The notes: generated by a model from the sequence alone, not told the origin. Positions 32,795 through 42,144 are shown, numbered from the stretch's first letter. The stretch is DNA of 64,000 nt from CAYUCJ01 sp049282265 (GCA_049282265.1 JBAPTR010000177.1:1-64000); one strand, 5' to 3'. Numbers and translations: made by a program.

Positions 32795-33754
32795 CTATTC
32801 CGCCACCCCCATCCGGGCAACTATTTTTTCCACCTGCTTTTGCGGGAAAAAACCCACATGCCTGAACACCTCTTTCCCCGTTCCGTTGAAAAAAGCCTGT
32901 ACGGGAATAGAATGGATCCCATAGCGCGCCGCCAGGATCTGCTCTTGTCTCACCTGCACAAAAATCACATTCAGCCTTTCCCGGTATTTCTTCCGGAGGT
33001 TCGTCAGGATCGGCTGCATCATATCGCAGGGCCTGCAGCCTGATGCCCCGAACTCCACCATGGTGGGTTTTCCCGAGTGGCGGGCGCGGTCAACGGAGTT
33101 ATCCATCGCTGGGACATACTGTTTTTTGAGCCAGGCCGCGTCGATTCGAAGCAAGACCTCTCTCCCCATCCTTTCTATATATTCTGCGATCGCCCGCTGT
33201 TTTTTTTCGTTCAGGAGATAACCCTGCAGGGAATCCTTTACCTGGTCAAACGGCGCCCCGCCGATAGCATCTTTGTTTTGCTCATAGAATGTCCGAAGTT
33301 CACCCTCCGACACGGTTACTTTTTCAGCCTTTCCCTGGAGAAATGAGGTAATACGTTTGTCTGGAGCAATGTCTTTTCGCGTATCACCTTTCAATGCCTC
33401 GTTGAGTAGTAATTTACTCGTAATTTCCTGTTCAAGGACAAAGAGGAGGTTTTTCTCGAGCTGGGCCTTGAGACTACTTTCTGCATTTTGAACAATGCCC
33501 GTCAGATACACCTCACTTACCTTTAAATCTCCCGCAGTCAGCACAACGCCCGATTCCAGGGAAGCCAGTTGCGCATGCCGCAGGATACCCATGACAAGTC
33601 CGGGATAGGTTCCCTCCACTGTCGCATCGCCACGATCACCGGCGAATGACGCGGGCGGATTTCCTGGAAAACCCATCAGCACCGCTATACCTACAACAAA
33701 CAAGAAAATATTCTTCACGCTGTTATGCCTCATACCTCTCTTGATTACCTCCAT
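32795..33754 (-). CDS. Exported SurA-like / thioredoxin-fold fusion protein
   Basis: 319 residues. Hydrophobic segment at 14-30 gives a signal peptide (cleavage near SFAGD). Residues about 45-205 are helical with SurA_N-like SEGELRTFYEQNKD and QVKDSLQGYLLNEKKQRAI, as in parvulin-type chaperones but without an apparent PPIase active domain. Residues 225-319 form a thioredoxin fold with CRPC (Cys240, Cys243) and a cis-Pro (SIPVQ). This predicts a periplasmic disulfide enzyme with a chaperone arm. Two starts are possible (33754 or 33733). It lies 209 bases upstream of arsR on the same strand and shares the HVGF ending with the thioredoxin at 40189-40581. Confidence 0.78.
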   Translation of the reverse strand: MEVIKRGMRHNSVKNIFLFVVGIAVLMGFPGNPPASFAGDRGDATVEGTYPGLVMGILRHAQLASLESGVVLTAGDLKVSEVYLTGIVQNAESSLKAQLEKNLLFVLEQEITSKLLLNEALKGDTRKDIAPDKRITSFLQGKAEKVTVSEGELRTFYEQNKDAIGGAPFDQVKDSLQGYLLNEKKQRAIAEYIERMGREVLLRIDAAWLKKQYVPAMDNSVDRARHSGKPTMVEFGASGCRPCDMMQPILTNLRKKYRERLNVIFVQVRQEQILAARYGIHSIPVQAFFNGTGKEVFRHVGFFPQKQVEKIVARMGVAE

Positions 33755-33929
33755 TCAATTCACCTTTTCACTCTTATCATTATCCCATTCTCAGTCCTGT
33801 TTTTCTCCCGGCCTGTGCCAAGTCCTCACCAGAACAGGATTTTCCTGAAAACATCATTTTCAGTCAGTGCTGTCCAAAATGCAGATTTTACTTTTTTTTG
33901 CACAACAACACTCAGCACCAAATTTTTTT

Positions 33930-35198
33930 TCAATAAGACTCAATCAATATTTCTCTTTTTACCTTATGGATCGGATAGATATCTCCCGGCCGCGGCTGGT
34001 AGGTGAGAGTGACTTCAACATTCACTTTTCCGATATCTCCGGGCACTTTTATTGCAAATGATTCCTCCTTGGGCCTGAAGGGCTGGATGCTTGTATCCCT
34101 GATGATCGCAACCTTCTCGGTAGGCCCGTAGACCATGCTTCTGTCCAGCGAATTGGTTGATTGCGGCATGTAGATCTTTGCAGTCTCAAATATCTTCTTC
34201 CCCTGATCACTTGTTGCGGTCACTTCCAGGACCACTCTGTTCTTGGAAGGTCAGCCGTCAGGAATTCGATGACCGGCCTTGCTGAAAATTCTGGTCTCGA
34301 CAATAATGGTCTGCACAAAAGATCCTGGTGTGAGTTGCGGCGCATACGACAGTGTGCGCACCTCCATCGGGAGGGCCTTTGCCAGCCTTGCAGACACATC
34401 TTTCTTGTCATTGAAGTTGGGAGGACATGTATGGTTAGCCTCCTTCATGTGGCAATCCTGGCAGGTTCTGGTACCGCCGGAAGGGATATAGGCATGAAGA
34501 TAGCTTCCATAGAGGGTGGCGCACTGAATCGGGTACTCAAATTCAAAGTTCGGTCCGAGACCGTGGCACTGACCACACATGACAGATCTTTTCATGATGG
34601 GACTTCTTTTTACTCTCAGGTGATTCTCCTCGGGGTATTCTTCATCGCCTTCCGGCGCATACAGTACGTTTTTTTCAGGAAAACCATGTATAATCCCCTT
34701 GTCATGGTGACAAACCAGACAGGAGATATTCAGTTTTTGCATAGTGACCTTGTCCTTCTTCAAGATGACCGCTGCGATCTCGGCGGCTACCTTGTCTGTC
34801 GCCTTTTCCATCTGCGGAAAATGACATTTAAAACAGGGAAAATTTTTGGCTGTGGCCTCCCCGGGACCTTTGACGGAAAGAATACCTTTTTTCAAATAGC
34901 GGTCCATAAATATCCCCATGATGGACCTCGCATGGTGTGAGGACTCCCACTGGGAATAGATCTCTTCGTGGCATTCCTTGCAACTTGAAGGATCATACAT
35001 CTGTATCAGTTGATTCAAGGTCTCGATTTTGCGGTCTGATCCGTTGCATATGGATATCGGAAGAAAAATGAATACCCATAACGCAGCAAGCAACCTCCGC
35101 GGCCAGGGGGATTTTCTATAGAATATGATGCCCGGCAGCGCGGATCGGGAAAGGGAATACAAAAGGTTATTTCTCTTGTTCGCCAGCTTTGGATTCAT
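33930..35198 (-). CDS. Pentaheme c-type cytochrome, predicted selenoprotein (TGA at 34251-34253)
   Basis: 422 residues if TGA codon 316 is read as selenocysteine. Five CxxCH motifs at Cys73, 122, 160, 208 and 246; N-terminal hydrophobic stretch (37-51) as signal anchor or signal peptide. The frame runs GHRIPDG-TGA-PSKNRVVLEV and stays open for 106 further residues to a normal stop. The GHR(I)P..G and VVLEV segments belong to one beta-sandwich module found at the C-terminus of related cytochromes, so the TGA splits a single domain. Start ATG follows AAGGAGATAACGC. A hairpin follows the TGA. It is downstream of a DUF4405 cytochrome b gene. The alternative is a nonsense mutation. Selenocysteine-containing multiheme cytochromes may be known in Geobacter-like bacteria; I could not verify. 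Confidence 0.82.
34216..34235 (-). promoter_or_regulatory. Candidate bacterial SECIS hairpin in cytochrome gene
   Basis: On the minus strand GTGGTC-CTGGAAGT-GACCGC, a 6-bp stem with one G-U pair and an 8-base loop, beginning 15 bases after the TGA with the apical loop about 21-28 bases after it. A second, imperfect hairpin (CTTCCA...TGGAAG) starts immediately after the TGA. Either could serve; the first fits the usual distance better. Confidence 0.5.
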
Positions 35199-35315
35199 GC
35201 GTTATCTCCTTTTCTAGGAAGGCCCATTGAATTTTCTTCCAGCAGAATGCTCAAAAATGATGTGAACAGAAGCGCGATCTCATGAAGGCGCAATTTATAT
35301 ATCTATGGATAAGCC

Positions 35316-35405
35316 CTATTTTTCCGGCGGGGGAACCGCTGAGACAGGTTGGCGGCAACGCCGCAACACGCTCTGGGCAGTGCTGCCCATAACGCCCCCC
35401 CTGTA
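35316..35405 (-). pseudogene. C-terminal remnant of a universal stress protein gene
   Basis: Minus-strand reading ends in VMGSTAQSVLRRCRQPV then AVPPPEK and a stop, matching the UspA C-terminal motif (GS-x2-VLRR-x2-PVL-VPP). No upstream part of the gene is present in any frame. It lies in the 330-base gap between the DUF4405 and pentaheme cytochrome genes. Confidence 0.6.
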
Positions 35406-35528
35406 GTCATACGTTGCCCTCCTTTTCACCGGCATCCTGGGTGTGTGCAGCTTTATAGGGGTTTCGAAACAAATGGTTAACAAAGCCACCATACTTTTGC
35501 TCCAACGAAATTTATTCCAGGAATCTGC

Positions 35529-36365
35529 TTATTGCTTTTTTTCTCCCACGGATTTCTTGATAGTCTCATATAGCTCAGTGGGTTTGAGGTCACTTTGCTC
35601 AGCAATTTCTTTGATCTTCATGGTCGGTGATACCGTGATTTTCTTCTCTTTAAGCATCTTCATTACCTCTGAGAGGTTTAGCTGATACTCCTGGCAAAGG
35701 TCGGACAGGGTGAGTTTTCCCAATCCCGCTTTGGGCACATCTGGTAATCCAGCCGTACCGGTGTCCTGTCTGCTCGGTTTCATCGTTAAATACAGTTGTT
35801 GGGGCGATATTTTATTCACCTTCGCAATTTTCAACAGGGTATGTTGTCCATCTTCCAATCTGATGCCCGCTTTTTTTAAGCGCTCTATGCTGCCGGTAAG
35901 CTCGAGGCCCACCTTGGATGTGAAGGTTTTCAGGCTTGAAAGCTCCGTGCGTCCGTATGGTGGATTGCCATATTCTTTAGCGGCCGACTCTTTTATGGAT
36001 TCGCTGAAATCCAACACCCAATTGAAGGGGGCGACATCAACGTAGGCTCCAATAGTGCAGACAATGACAAAAATCAATGCAATATTGAACTCTCGGGTGA
36101 ATATCTTGAGCTGCCGGGCTTTGTTTTTAAGATATGCAACAATTGGCTTCCAGTTGTAATAAATATGCAACAAGATCGCCAAAAGAAATAAGACGCCGAT
36201 GATGATATGTTGGTTGGCCCACTCGGTCTTGGTCAGCCCCCAGAATCGCCAATCCGCCCAATAGGCAATACGCCCTTGAGGCGCAATGTAGAGGACGATA
36301 CTGTTCAAGAGTAGTAATAAGAAAGAAATGAATGCGATTAATGATGTAATTTTTTAAATTTTCAC
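35529..36365 (-). CDS. DUF4405-type cytochrome b membrane protein with TAA at codon 4
   Basis: From a GTG at 36365 (ribosome-binding site ACGGAGAAAAAC) the frame reads VKI-TAA-KITSLIAFISFLLLLLN and on without a break for about 275 residues to 35529. The family begins just this way, so the gene is intact apart from a TAA at 36354-36356. Two helices with His (ANQHIIIGVLF and LLHIYYNWKPIV) predict a heme-binding membrane module; a third helix (FNIALIFVIVCTIGAYV) follows, then a 150-residue soluble tail with repeated short helical units (LTLSDLCQEYQLNLSEVMKML). Expression may need a non-standard start downstream of the TAA, or the gene is freshly inactivated. Downstream is the Sec pentaheme cytochrome, a likely partner. 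Confidence 0.7.
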
Positions 36366-36508
36366 GTTTTTCTCCGTTTTTATGGGTGTTAATGTCATGT
36401 TTAAGTAAAAGATTTACCCTATTGGGAATAAAGGAAGCGACGCCGAAATGTCAAATCGGTACCAAGGACTGCCACTGCTACAGGGTAATATCATTTGACA
36501 TAAGCCCA

Positions 36509-37660
36509 TTATGATTGAATGGTCTCATAAAAATTCAGCCGATCGGCGTGCCCAATACCATCTTTGCCTTTTGCTTTAACAGCAAACAGCGCCCGGTCAG
36601 CCGCGGCAAGAAGACCGGTTAAATCCGTTGCATGGTCTGGAAAAGCAGCAATGCCGTAGCTGGCCTGAAGCTTCACCTCAAAGCCACAATCCCGCAAGTA
36701 GACCGTGCTTTTTATTCGAGACTGAAGATGCAAAGCTTTTTCCGTAGCCTGGAACTGATTGAATCCCGGCAGGACGATGACGAATTCATCTCCAGCATAC
36801 GCTACGGCGTAGGCAGGCTCCTCTAAAATCTCACGAATGGTTCCGGCAACCTCAAGGATGGCGCGGCTGCCGTTCAAGTGCCCGCAAGTGTCCACCACTT
36901 TTTTGAAGTTGTCGAGATCCATGAAAATAACTGACAAGGAAGACTGCGTTGACTTGCTGTTTTCAATCAACGCGGCCAGGGATTTATAAAGATAGCGCCG
37001 GTTATAAAGCCCGGTCAGGTTGTCTCGCATCGCCTGTTCACGAAACCTCTGCTCGCTGACCCGCAGGGCTTCTTTAGCTTTTTTTCGTTGAGTGATATCG
37101 ACCAAAGCAATCACAATGCGAGCCAATGTGTCTTCATGGCCCGATACGGCCAGCGATTTCATCAGAACGCTTCTTTTGTCGCCTTTTCCAGTCAGAAGGG
37201 ACATCTCCCTTTCCCGAGCGATATCGCGTTCGGCAATCATCGGAACAATTTCAAGCGCTATTCGGTGTAGCTCCTCGGGACTCTCCATAAATGGAAGACT
37301 TTTTCTTAAATCATCTCTGGTGTCAATATCCATCAGTTTCAAAAAAGCATCATTAAATTCAACAGTTTTCATCATGTTCATGCAATGGATTACTTCATGC
37401 GGATTGTCCTCAAGATATCGTTTGAAATCAGTGACTCCGGATTCGCGCAAGTGGTCAAGATAGATTTTGAGACGGGAAGCGTCCCTTTCTATCAGGGCAA
37501 TTGGGGTGTAGTGAAACAACAGGCGGTATCTTGCTTCACTTTTGCGGACAGTGTCTTCATCTGTCAGTGAACACCGCGTTTCAAGGTCTCTTACACGACT
37601 GCGCAATGCATCCACTTCGGCAAGAAGCTGTTCCCGGCTCTTGATTCTGCTACTCACCAT
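36509..37660 (-). CDS. PAS-GGDEF protein (putative diguanylate cyclase)
   Basis: 383 residues. N-terminal coiled coil (1-35), PAS-like region (40-195, ends VIALVDITQRKKAKEAL), then GGDEF domain (about 205-375) with DNLTGLYNRR, MDLDNFK and the active-site AGDEF (289-293). The first Gly is changed to Ala, which occurs in active cyclases. Probably makes c-di-GMP in response to a PAS signal. No transmembrane segments, so cytoplasmic. Stands alone on the minus strand. Confidence 0.9.
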   Translation of the reverse strand: MVSSRIKSREQLLAEVDALRSRVRDLETRCSLTDEDTVRKSEARYRLLFHYTPIALIERDASRLKIYLDHLRESGVTDFKRYLEDNPHEVIHCMNMMKTVEFNDAFLKLMDIDTRDDLRKSLPFMESPEELHRIALEIVPMIAERDIAREREMSLLTGKGDKRSVLMKSLAVSGHEDTLARIVIALVDITQRKKAKEALRVSEQRFREQAMRDNLTGLYNRRYLYKSLAALIENSKSTQSSLSVIFMDLDNFKKVVDTCGHLNGSRAILEVAGTIREILEEPAYAVAYAGDEFVIVLPGFNQFQATEKALHLQSRIKSTVYLRDCGFEVKLQASYGIAAFPDHATDLTGLLAAADRALFAVKAKGKDGIGHADRLNFYETIQS

Positions 37661-37817
37661 ATACCTCTTTCAGGCAAAGAAAAAATCTGGTTTTTCATGA
37701 CATCCACCTTGAACTGATAACCTTTAGCTTTGAGTAGCTTTCCAGCATTGTGGGCACTGCAGCCAGGACAGCCTCTTTAAAGATTTCCTTTGATTCACGG
37801 CCCTCTTTCAATGGAAT

Positions 37818-39221
37818 CTACTTTGCAACTTGTGCAAGCATGTTTTTCGCGAGGAACCCAAAGCTTTCAGTGAGCGTAGGATGTGGGTGGATGGCCTCTG
37901 CCACATCTCGTAGCGTGGCTTTCATTGAAACGATCAAAGACGCCTCCCCCGACATATTCGACGCCCCCTTCGTGAAGAGGTGAACCCCAATGATTTGGGC
38001 CGTCTCTCTTTTCACAACAAACTTGAGGAACCCGCAAGGCTTTTCGCTTATCTGGGCCCGGGCATCTATCTTGAAGTCGTATGTTCCCGTAACAATATCA
38101 AGGCCCTGTTTCAAGGCTTCTTCCTCTGTCAGGCCAGCGGACGCTATTTCAGGGTCCGAGAACAACACCCACGCGTTCTTGGACAAATCCAGTTTGGACC
38201 GGTTCCCATCCATAATATTGCGCGCAGCTATCAGCGCTTCGTATGTAGCTGTGTGGGCGAATTTTGGTCCCTGGATCACATCCCCCACGGCATAGATACC
38301 TTCCTCTGTTGTTTCTAGATACTCATTGACTGTTATCCCTTTTCTGTCTGGTACTATGGAGGTGGATTCCAGGTGAAGACCCTCTATGTTCGGGACCCTC
38401 CCCGCGGCCACAAGCACTCTTTCTGAAAGGATTGTTTGCCCTTTCCCTTGCTTGCCTTCAAACGCTGTTTCAAGCATATCACCTTTGACGGTGATTTGGT
38501 GGACCCGGGAAGAAAGATGTACATGAATACCATTTTCCCTCTCCATTTTGTCGAGCAGAAGATCTGAAAACTGCGAATCGACAGGAGGCAGGATACGATC
38601 CATAATCTCTATTATTGTACACGTTACCCCGAGTTTGGAGAGCATCTGGGCGAATTCTATCCCGATTGGGCCGGCCCCTATGATGGCCAGGGAGGCTGGA
38701 AGCGTTTCCGCTTCCAAGAGATCCTTATTTGTCCACAACCGGTTCACACCGTTTCCTTCAATGGGGGGCACGAATGCCTTGGAGCCTGTTGCTATGATGG
38801 CCTTGTCAAAGGTAACCGATTCCTTTTCCCCTGTTTTGTGGAGTACTTCAATCTGTCTCCCTGACACAAACCTGCCTTTGCCATTTACGAAAGTCAGCGT
38901 CGGCAGATGTTCCATGTTTCTCAGGGCACCATCAGCCCGTGCGTTGATCACCGTGTCTTTTTTTTGCAGTACCTTCCGCCATTGGAAGGCGGTTTCTTCT
39001 TTCAGATCAACCCCCGATACAAGCAGGTTTTTTACAAGAGAATAGTCCTCCGAGGATTGCTCCACTATTTTCGATGGGATACATCCTTCAAACAGGCACT
39101 CCCCACCGGGCCTGCCCCGTTCATCTATCAAAAGAACCTTTTTCTCCTTCTGTGCAAGAAACATTGCAGCGGGAGTACCGCCGGGTCCCGCTCCCAAAAT
39201 CACCACGTCATAATTTTCCAT
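37818..39221 (-). CDS. Dihydrolipoamide dehydrogenase-family flavoprotein
   Basis: 467 residues. FAD motif VVILGAGPGGTPAAMFLA, redox pair GGECLFEGCIPSK (Cys near 43 and 48), NAD motif IIGAGPIGIEFAQMLSK, C-terminal dimerisation HPHPTLTES. The active-site segment GGECLFEGCIP differs from the usual GGTCLNVGCIP, so lipoamide may not be its substrate; mercuric-reductase or other disulfide reductases share the fold. No alpha-keto-acid dehydrogenase genes are near; the CcdA and thioredoxin genes lie upstream, which suits a thiol-redox role. Start ATG follows AAAGGAGAAACTGAGA. Confidence 0.85.
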   Translation of the reverse strand: MENYDVVILGAGPGGTPAAMFLAQKEKKVLLIDERGRPGGECLFEGCIPSKIVEQSSEDYSLVKNLLVSGVDLKEETAFQWRKVLQKKDTVINARADGALRNMEHLPTLTFVNGKGRFVSGRQIEVLHKTGEKESVTFDKAIIATGSKAFVPPIEGNGVNRLWTNKDLLEAETLPASLAIIGAGPIGIEFAQMLSKLGVTCTIIEIMDRILPPVDSQFSDLLLDKMERENGIHVHLSSRVHQITVKGDMLETAFEGKQGKGQTILSERVLVAAGRVPNIEGLHLESTSIVPDRKGITVNEYLETTEEGIYAVGDVIQGPKFAHTATYEALIAARNIMDGNRSKLDLSKNAWVLFSDPEIASAGLTEEEALKQGLDIVTGTYDFKIDARAQISEKPCGFLKFVVKRETAQIIGVHLFTKGASNMSGEASLIVSMKATLRDVAEAIHPHPTLTESFGFLAKNMLAQVAK

Positions 39222-39478
39222 TCTCAGTTTCTCCTTTTATCTGTCGGATATATAAGCAGCCAGAGCCAGCAACCGCTTGAATACGCAAAATTTCACTGCC
39301 CACTCGCTGCACTTTTTCGAGAGGTGAAGGAAGCAGAAGAAATGAGGAGAAAAGGCTTCATCAAAGCCCACTGGAACTCTAATCCATCTCACCGCACAGC
39401 GAAGGTTTCCCCATGAATCAGGACCGCGTCAATGTGAGAGTATTTCATAGCACAATGGACTCTTGGCGCTGAGCCCTA

Positions 39479-40189
39479 TCAAAAGGTCCCCACCAGAGGG
39501 TTCACGATAAAATAGATACCCAGGAGGCATATGACGGCTCCCGCCCCCTTGCGGAACCAGTTGCCCGCACCCTGCCAGGCGCAGTTTTCCACGACCTTTT
39601 TTACCAGGGCGGTCGAACTTCCGGCCACCACAATAGGGGTGCAGTGTCCAACGGCGAACAACATGATAAGCAGGATACCGGTTCCAATCTTCTGCTGAAT
39701 GGTGATGATCGCGAGGATAGGCGCAATGAACCCGAAGGTGCAGGAACCGGAAAGGACCCCGTACCCCAGACCCAGGGCAAATGCCCCGGGGATTCCCCTG
39801 AAATGGAAGCGGGCCAGCAGACTGCCTGACATGGCGAACTTTTCCACCCCCAACATGCCCAGGGCGACCCAGATGAGGAAAATCCCGACAATGATCTGCC
39901 AGTAACTTCCCACATCTCCCAGCATCCGGCCCAGGAGGGCGCAGATGATGCCGATCACCGCGATGGTGATAAAAAGGCCGAGTGTGAAAACAATACTATA
40001 CAGAGCTGCCTCTTTTGGCCGCAGCACCTTGTCCTGTCCTCCCACATACGCCACGATAAGAGGGATGGACGCCAGGTGACACGGGCTGAAAACCACGCTG
40101 ATGATCCCCCACAAGAGGCATCCCACGGCCGCAAGGGAAAGGCTGGCCGTCATCCAGGCGTTTATTGTCAGAAAAATGGATTCAAGCAT
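39479..40189 (-). CDS. ccdA: CcdA/DsbD-type thiol electron transporter
   Basis: 236 residues, six transmembrane helices. Two membrane Cys in FSPCHLASIPLIVAYVGG (TM1) and SGSCTFGFIAP (TM4), which carry electrons from cytoplasmic thioredoxin to periplasmic partners. The ATG at 40189 overlaps the stop of the upstream thioredoxin gene (TGATG). The pair is thus a periplasmic thiol-reducing unit, possibly for cytochrome c maturation or for metalloid/thiol handling. Confidence 0.9.
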   Translation of the reverse strand: MLESIFLTINAWMTASLSLAAVGCLLWGIISVVFSPCHLASIPLIVAYVGGQDKVLRPKEAALYSIVFTLGLFITIAVIGIICALLGRMLGDVGSYWQIIVGIFLIWVALGMLGVEKFAMSGSLLARFHFRGIPGAFALGLGYGVLSGSCTFGFIAPILAIITIQQKIGTGILLIMLFAVGHCTPIVVAGSSTALVKKVVENCAWQGAGNWFRKGAGAVICLLGIYFIVNPLVGTF

Positions 40190-40581
40190 CAATCGATGCC
40201 CATTTTTCTGAATATTTCAACAATAGCGGCCTCATTCATGAATCCAACGTGGCGGTAGACTTCTTTCCCTGATTTATCGAAAAAGATCTGGGTGGGGATG
40301 GCCCTGATGCGGAATTTCTTCACCTGTTCGTTGTGTTTCCACACATCGATAAATACGACGGCAGCCTTCCCCTCGTAGGCCGCTTCCACCTTTTTCATGA
40401 CAGGGACCATCATCTTGCAGGGAATGCACTTGTCGGCCCCGAGGTCCAGCATGGTGGCCATGCCCTTGACCGGGGCCTCCGGCACTTCACCGGCAAGGGC
40501 ATCCTGGCTTGCAAAACCCATTATACCGACAAGAAAAAACAACCCGATTAAAACCCGCGACAAAACTTTCTTTAATTGCAC
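40189..40581 (-). CDS. Exported thioredoxin-like protein
   Basis: 130 residues. Signal peptide 1-30 (ends ALA|G), CIPC at Cys52-55, cis-Pro in RAIPTQIFF, closing HVGF. Start is a GTG with AAGGAGGTAAAGCCGA upstream. Periplasmic partner of CcdA encoded immediately downstream with overlapping stop/start. CIPC is found in periplasmic reducing thioredoxins, not in DsbA-type oxidases. Confidence 0.9.
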   Translation of the reverse strand: MQLKKVLSRVLIGLFFLVGIMGFASQDALAGEVPEAPVKGMATMLDLGADKCIPCKMMVPVMKKVEAAYEGKAAVVFIDVWKHNEQVKKFRIRAIPTQIFFDKSGKEVYRHVGFMNEAAIVEIFRKMGID

Positions 40582-40645
40582 TCGGCTTTACCTCCTTTTA
40601 CCACGCCACTCAATAAGTTTCAGAAAAATGGTTCAAACTGATCTT

Positions 40646-41176
40646 TTAGTAATCAAACCTGAACCCGCTCATGTACTCCTTGAGCTTTTCGCTCTGTTCC
40701 CCTTCCAGTGTAGGACAGTCTTCTGCACCCTTGGCACCCTCAGCCACTTTTGTCGCAAAAACCATGCACGTGGGGAACCCGCACTCCCTGCAGTTTGTCT
40801 TGGGCAGTATCTTGAGGATTTCGAATACCTTGGGTTTGGGCGCTCCTTCATAGCTGGGAGTTATCTCATCCCGTTTTTCCCACGTTTCATTGATCTCCCT
40901 TTTCATCCATTCAATGATCTTGTCCGCTTCTTCCTCATCACGTAGGGCATTGACTGCAATTTCCATGGGATGAACTGTGATGATCTTCCCCTGGGTTCTG
41001 AAGGTCACGGCGGGCGGATCTTTCAAATACTCAAAACCACCCAGCGCCGCGTTCAAATACGGCAGCACTTCGCTGATATTCTGATCCAGATGCGCGATGC
41101 AATGAAGGGATTGAAAGCTCGGATTGCACACGGGTCTGCTTATTTTCTTCGCGTATGATTTCAGCAGCATTGCCAT
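40646..41176 (-). CDS. Fe-S cluster protein of the AcsC/CdhE-type FeS domain (PF04060-like)
   Basis: 176 residues. C-terminal motif CRECGFPTCMVFATKVAEG...DCP (Cys129, 132, 137, 154) is the FeS motif that occurs in corrinoid Fe-S proteins and in Rnf-like proteins. The N-terminal 110 residues (with HPMEIAVNALRDEEEADKIIEWM) match small delta-proteobacterial redox proteins of no known function. No membrane segment. It precedes the trx-ccdA pair on the same strand, 64 bases away. Role unknown, probably redox. Confidence 0.78.
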   Translation of the reverse strand: MAMLLKSYAKKISRPVCNPSFQSLHCIAHLDQNISEVLPYLNAALGGFEYLKDPPAVTFRTQGKIITVHPMEIAVNALRDEEEADKIIEWMKREINETWEKRDEITPSYEGAPKPKVFEILKILPKTNCRECGFPTCMVFATKVAEGAKGAEDCPTLEGEQSEKLKEYMSGFRFDY

Positions 41177-41245
41177 TCACGTCCTTTTCCAATTAATCCA
41201 TTCTTGTTATTATATTCTCACAGAGTAATTTTTAAAGGTAATAAA

Positions 41246-41338
41246 TCATTTCCGGCAGATGCACTCGCGGCTGATCATGGGCAGTTCCTTAATAAAGTCA
41301 TTCACCCGGTTTTCTACGAAAACTGCCCTGCGGCTGAA
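41246..41338 (-). pseudogene. C-terminal remnant of an ArsR regulator
   Basis: The minus-strand frame ends FIKELPMISRECICRK and a stop. This matches the tail KKELPMINREKICRK of the intact ArsR at 19636. No helix-turn-helix part is found upstream, so only the tail survives. Upstream is the TauE gene. Confidence 0.6.
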
Positions 41339-41374
41339 TGATGAGAAGTAGAAGAAAAAAGGGATGATGCGCTG

Positions 41375-42127
41375 TTACAAGAAAAGCTTCCACAAAAGTT
41401 TGATCGCCACGCCCAGCAATACCACTGCGAACATCTGTTTGATCCATCGTGCCTTCATCTTTTCCTTCATCACTTTTGCACCGATCTGGGAGGCAATAAT
41501 CACGGCAATGGATGTCGCAATCATCAATGGCCAGTTAAAATGCCCCTCCGCGACATGGCCTGCAAATCCCGAAAAAGATGAAAAAATCACTACAAAAGCA
41601 CTGGTTGCGGCGGCCTGTTTGGTGGCATACCCCATGGCGATCATCATCGGGACGAACAGAAAACCACCTCCCACTCCCAGGAGTCCGGCGATGAAGCCGA
41701 TAAAAAAACCGCCGACGCTCATCAGGATCATCCGGAGATGCAGGTCCATCATTTTCTCTTTATCAGGCCGCGCCGAGGTCATGAGCATACGGCCTCCAGC
41801 AAAGACCATCGCTATTGCAAAGAACAGAATGAGCGTGCGGGTCGGCACCAGTTTCGTAAAATAGGCACCCACCGGTGCCCCGATAAAGGATGAGATAATG
41901 AGCGGGATGGACCCCTTAATATCCACCATCTTCGCACGTAGATAGAACACTGCCGCAGACAATGCGGTAATTCCGTTGAGCAGGAGCCCTGTGGGGATGG
42001 CCACGGATTTGAAATCATATCCGAACCAGTGGAACACAGGGATGTAGAGCATTGCGCCGCCCAATCCAAGCATGGAGAAGATGAAAGCGAGTACAAGGAT
42101 AATGAGCGTCACCATTGTAATGAGCAT
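41375..42127 (-). CDS. TauE/SafE-family sulfite (anion) exporter
   Basis: 250 residues, eight predicted transmembrane helices in two repeats: LGLGGAMLYIPVFHWFGYDFKSV and LLGVGGGFLFVPMMIAMGYATKQAAATSA, the family signature. Exports sulfite or small organosulfonates in known cases; other substrates are possible. Start ATG follows AGGAGGAGGACATTCAG. It lies 63 bases downstream of fmdE with a hairpin in the gap. In this island a sulfite- or thio-anion export role is plausible. Confidence 0.9.
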   Translation of the reverse strand: MLITMVTLIILVLAFIFSMLGLGGAMLYIPVFHWFGYDFKSVAIPTGLLLNGITALSAAVFYLRAKMVDIKGSIPLIISSFIGAPVGAYFTKLVPTRTLILFFAIAMVFAGGRMLMTSARPDKEKMMDLHLRMILMSVGGFFIGFIAGLLGVGGGFLFVPMMIAMGYATKQAAATSAFVVIFSSFSGFAGHVAEGHFNWPLMIATSIAVIIASQIGAKVMKEKMKARWIKQMFAVVLLGVAIKLLWKLFL

Positions 42128-42144
42128 CTGAATGTCCTCCTCCT

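Noticed and set aside
35316..35405. Riboswitch or structured leader in the cytochrome gap
   Set aside because: GC hairpins there are better explained by the coding remnant of a UspA protein.
36354..36356. Recoding at the TAA of the DUF4405 gene
   Set aside because: TAA is not used for selenocysteine and no known recoding signal fits; nonsense change or alternative start is simpler.
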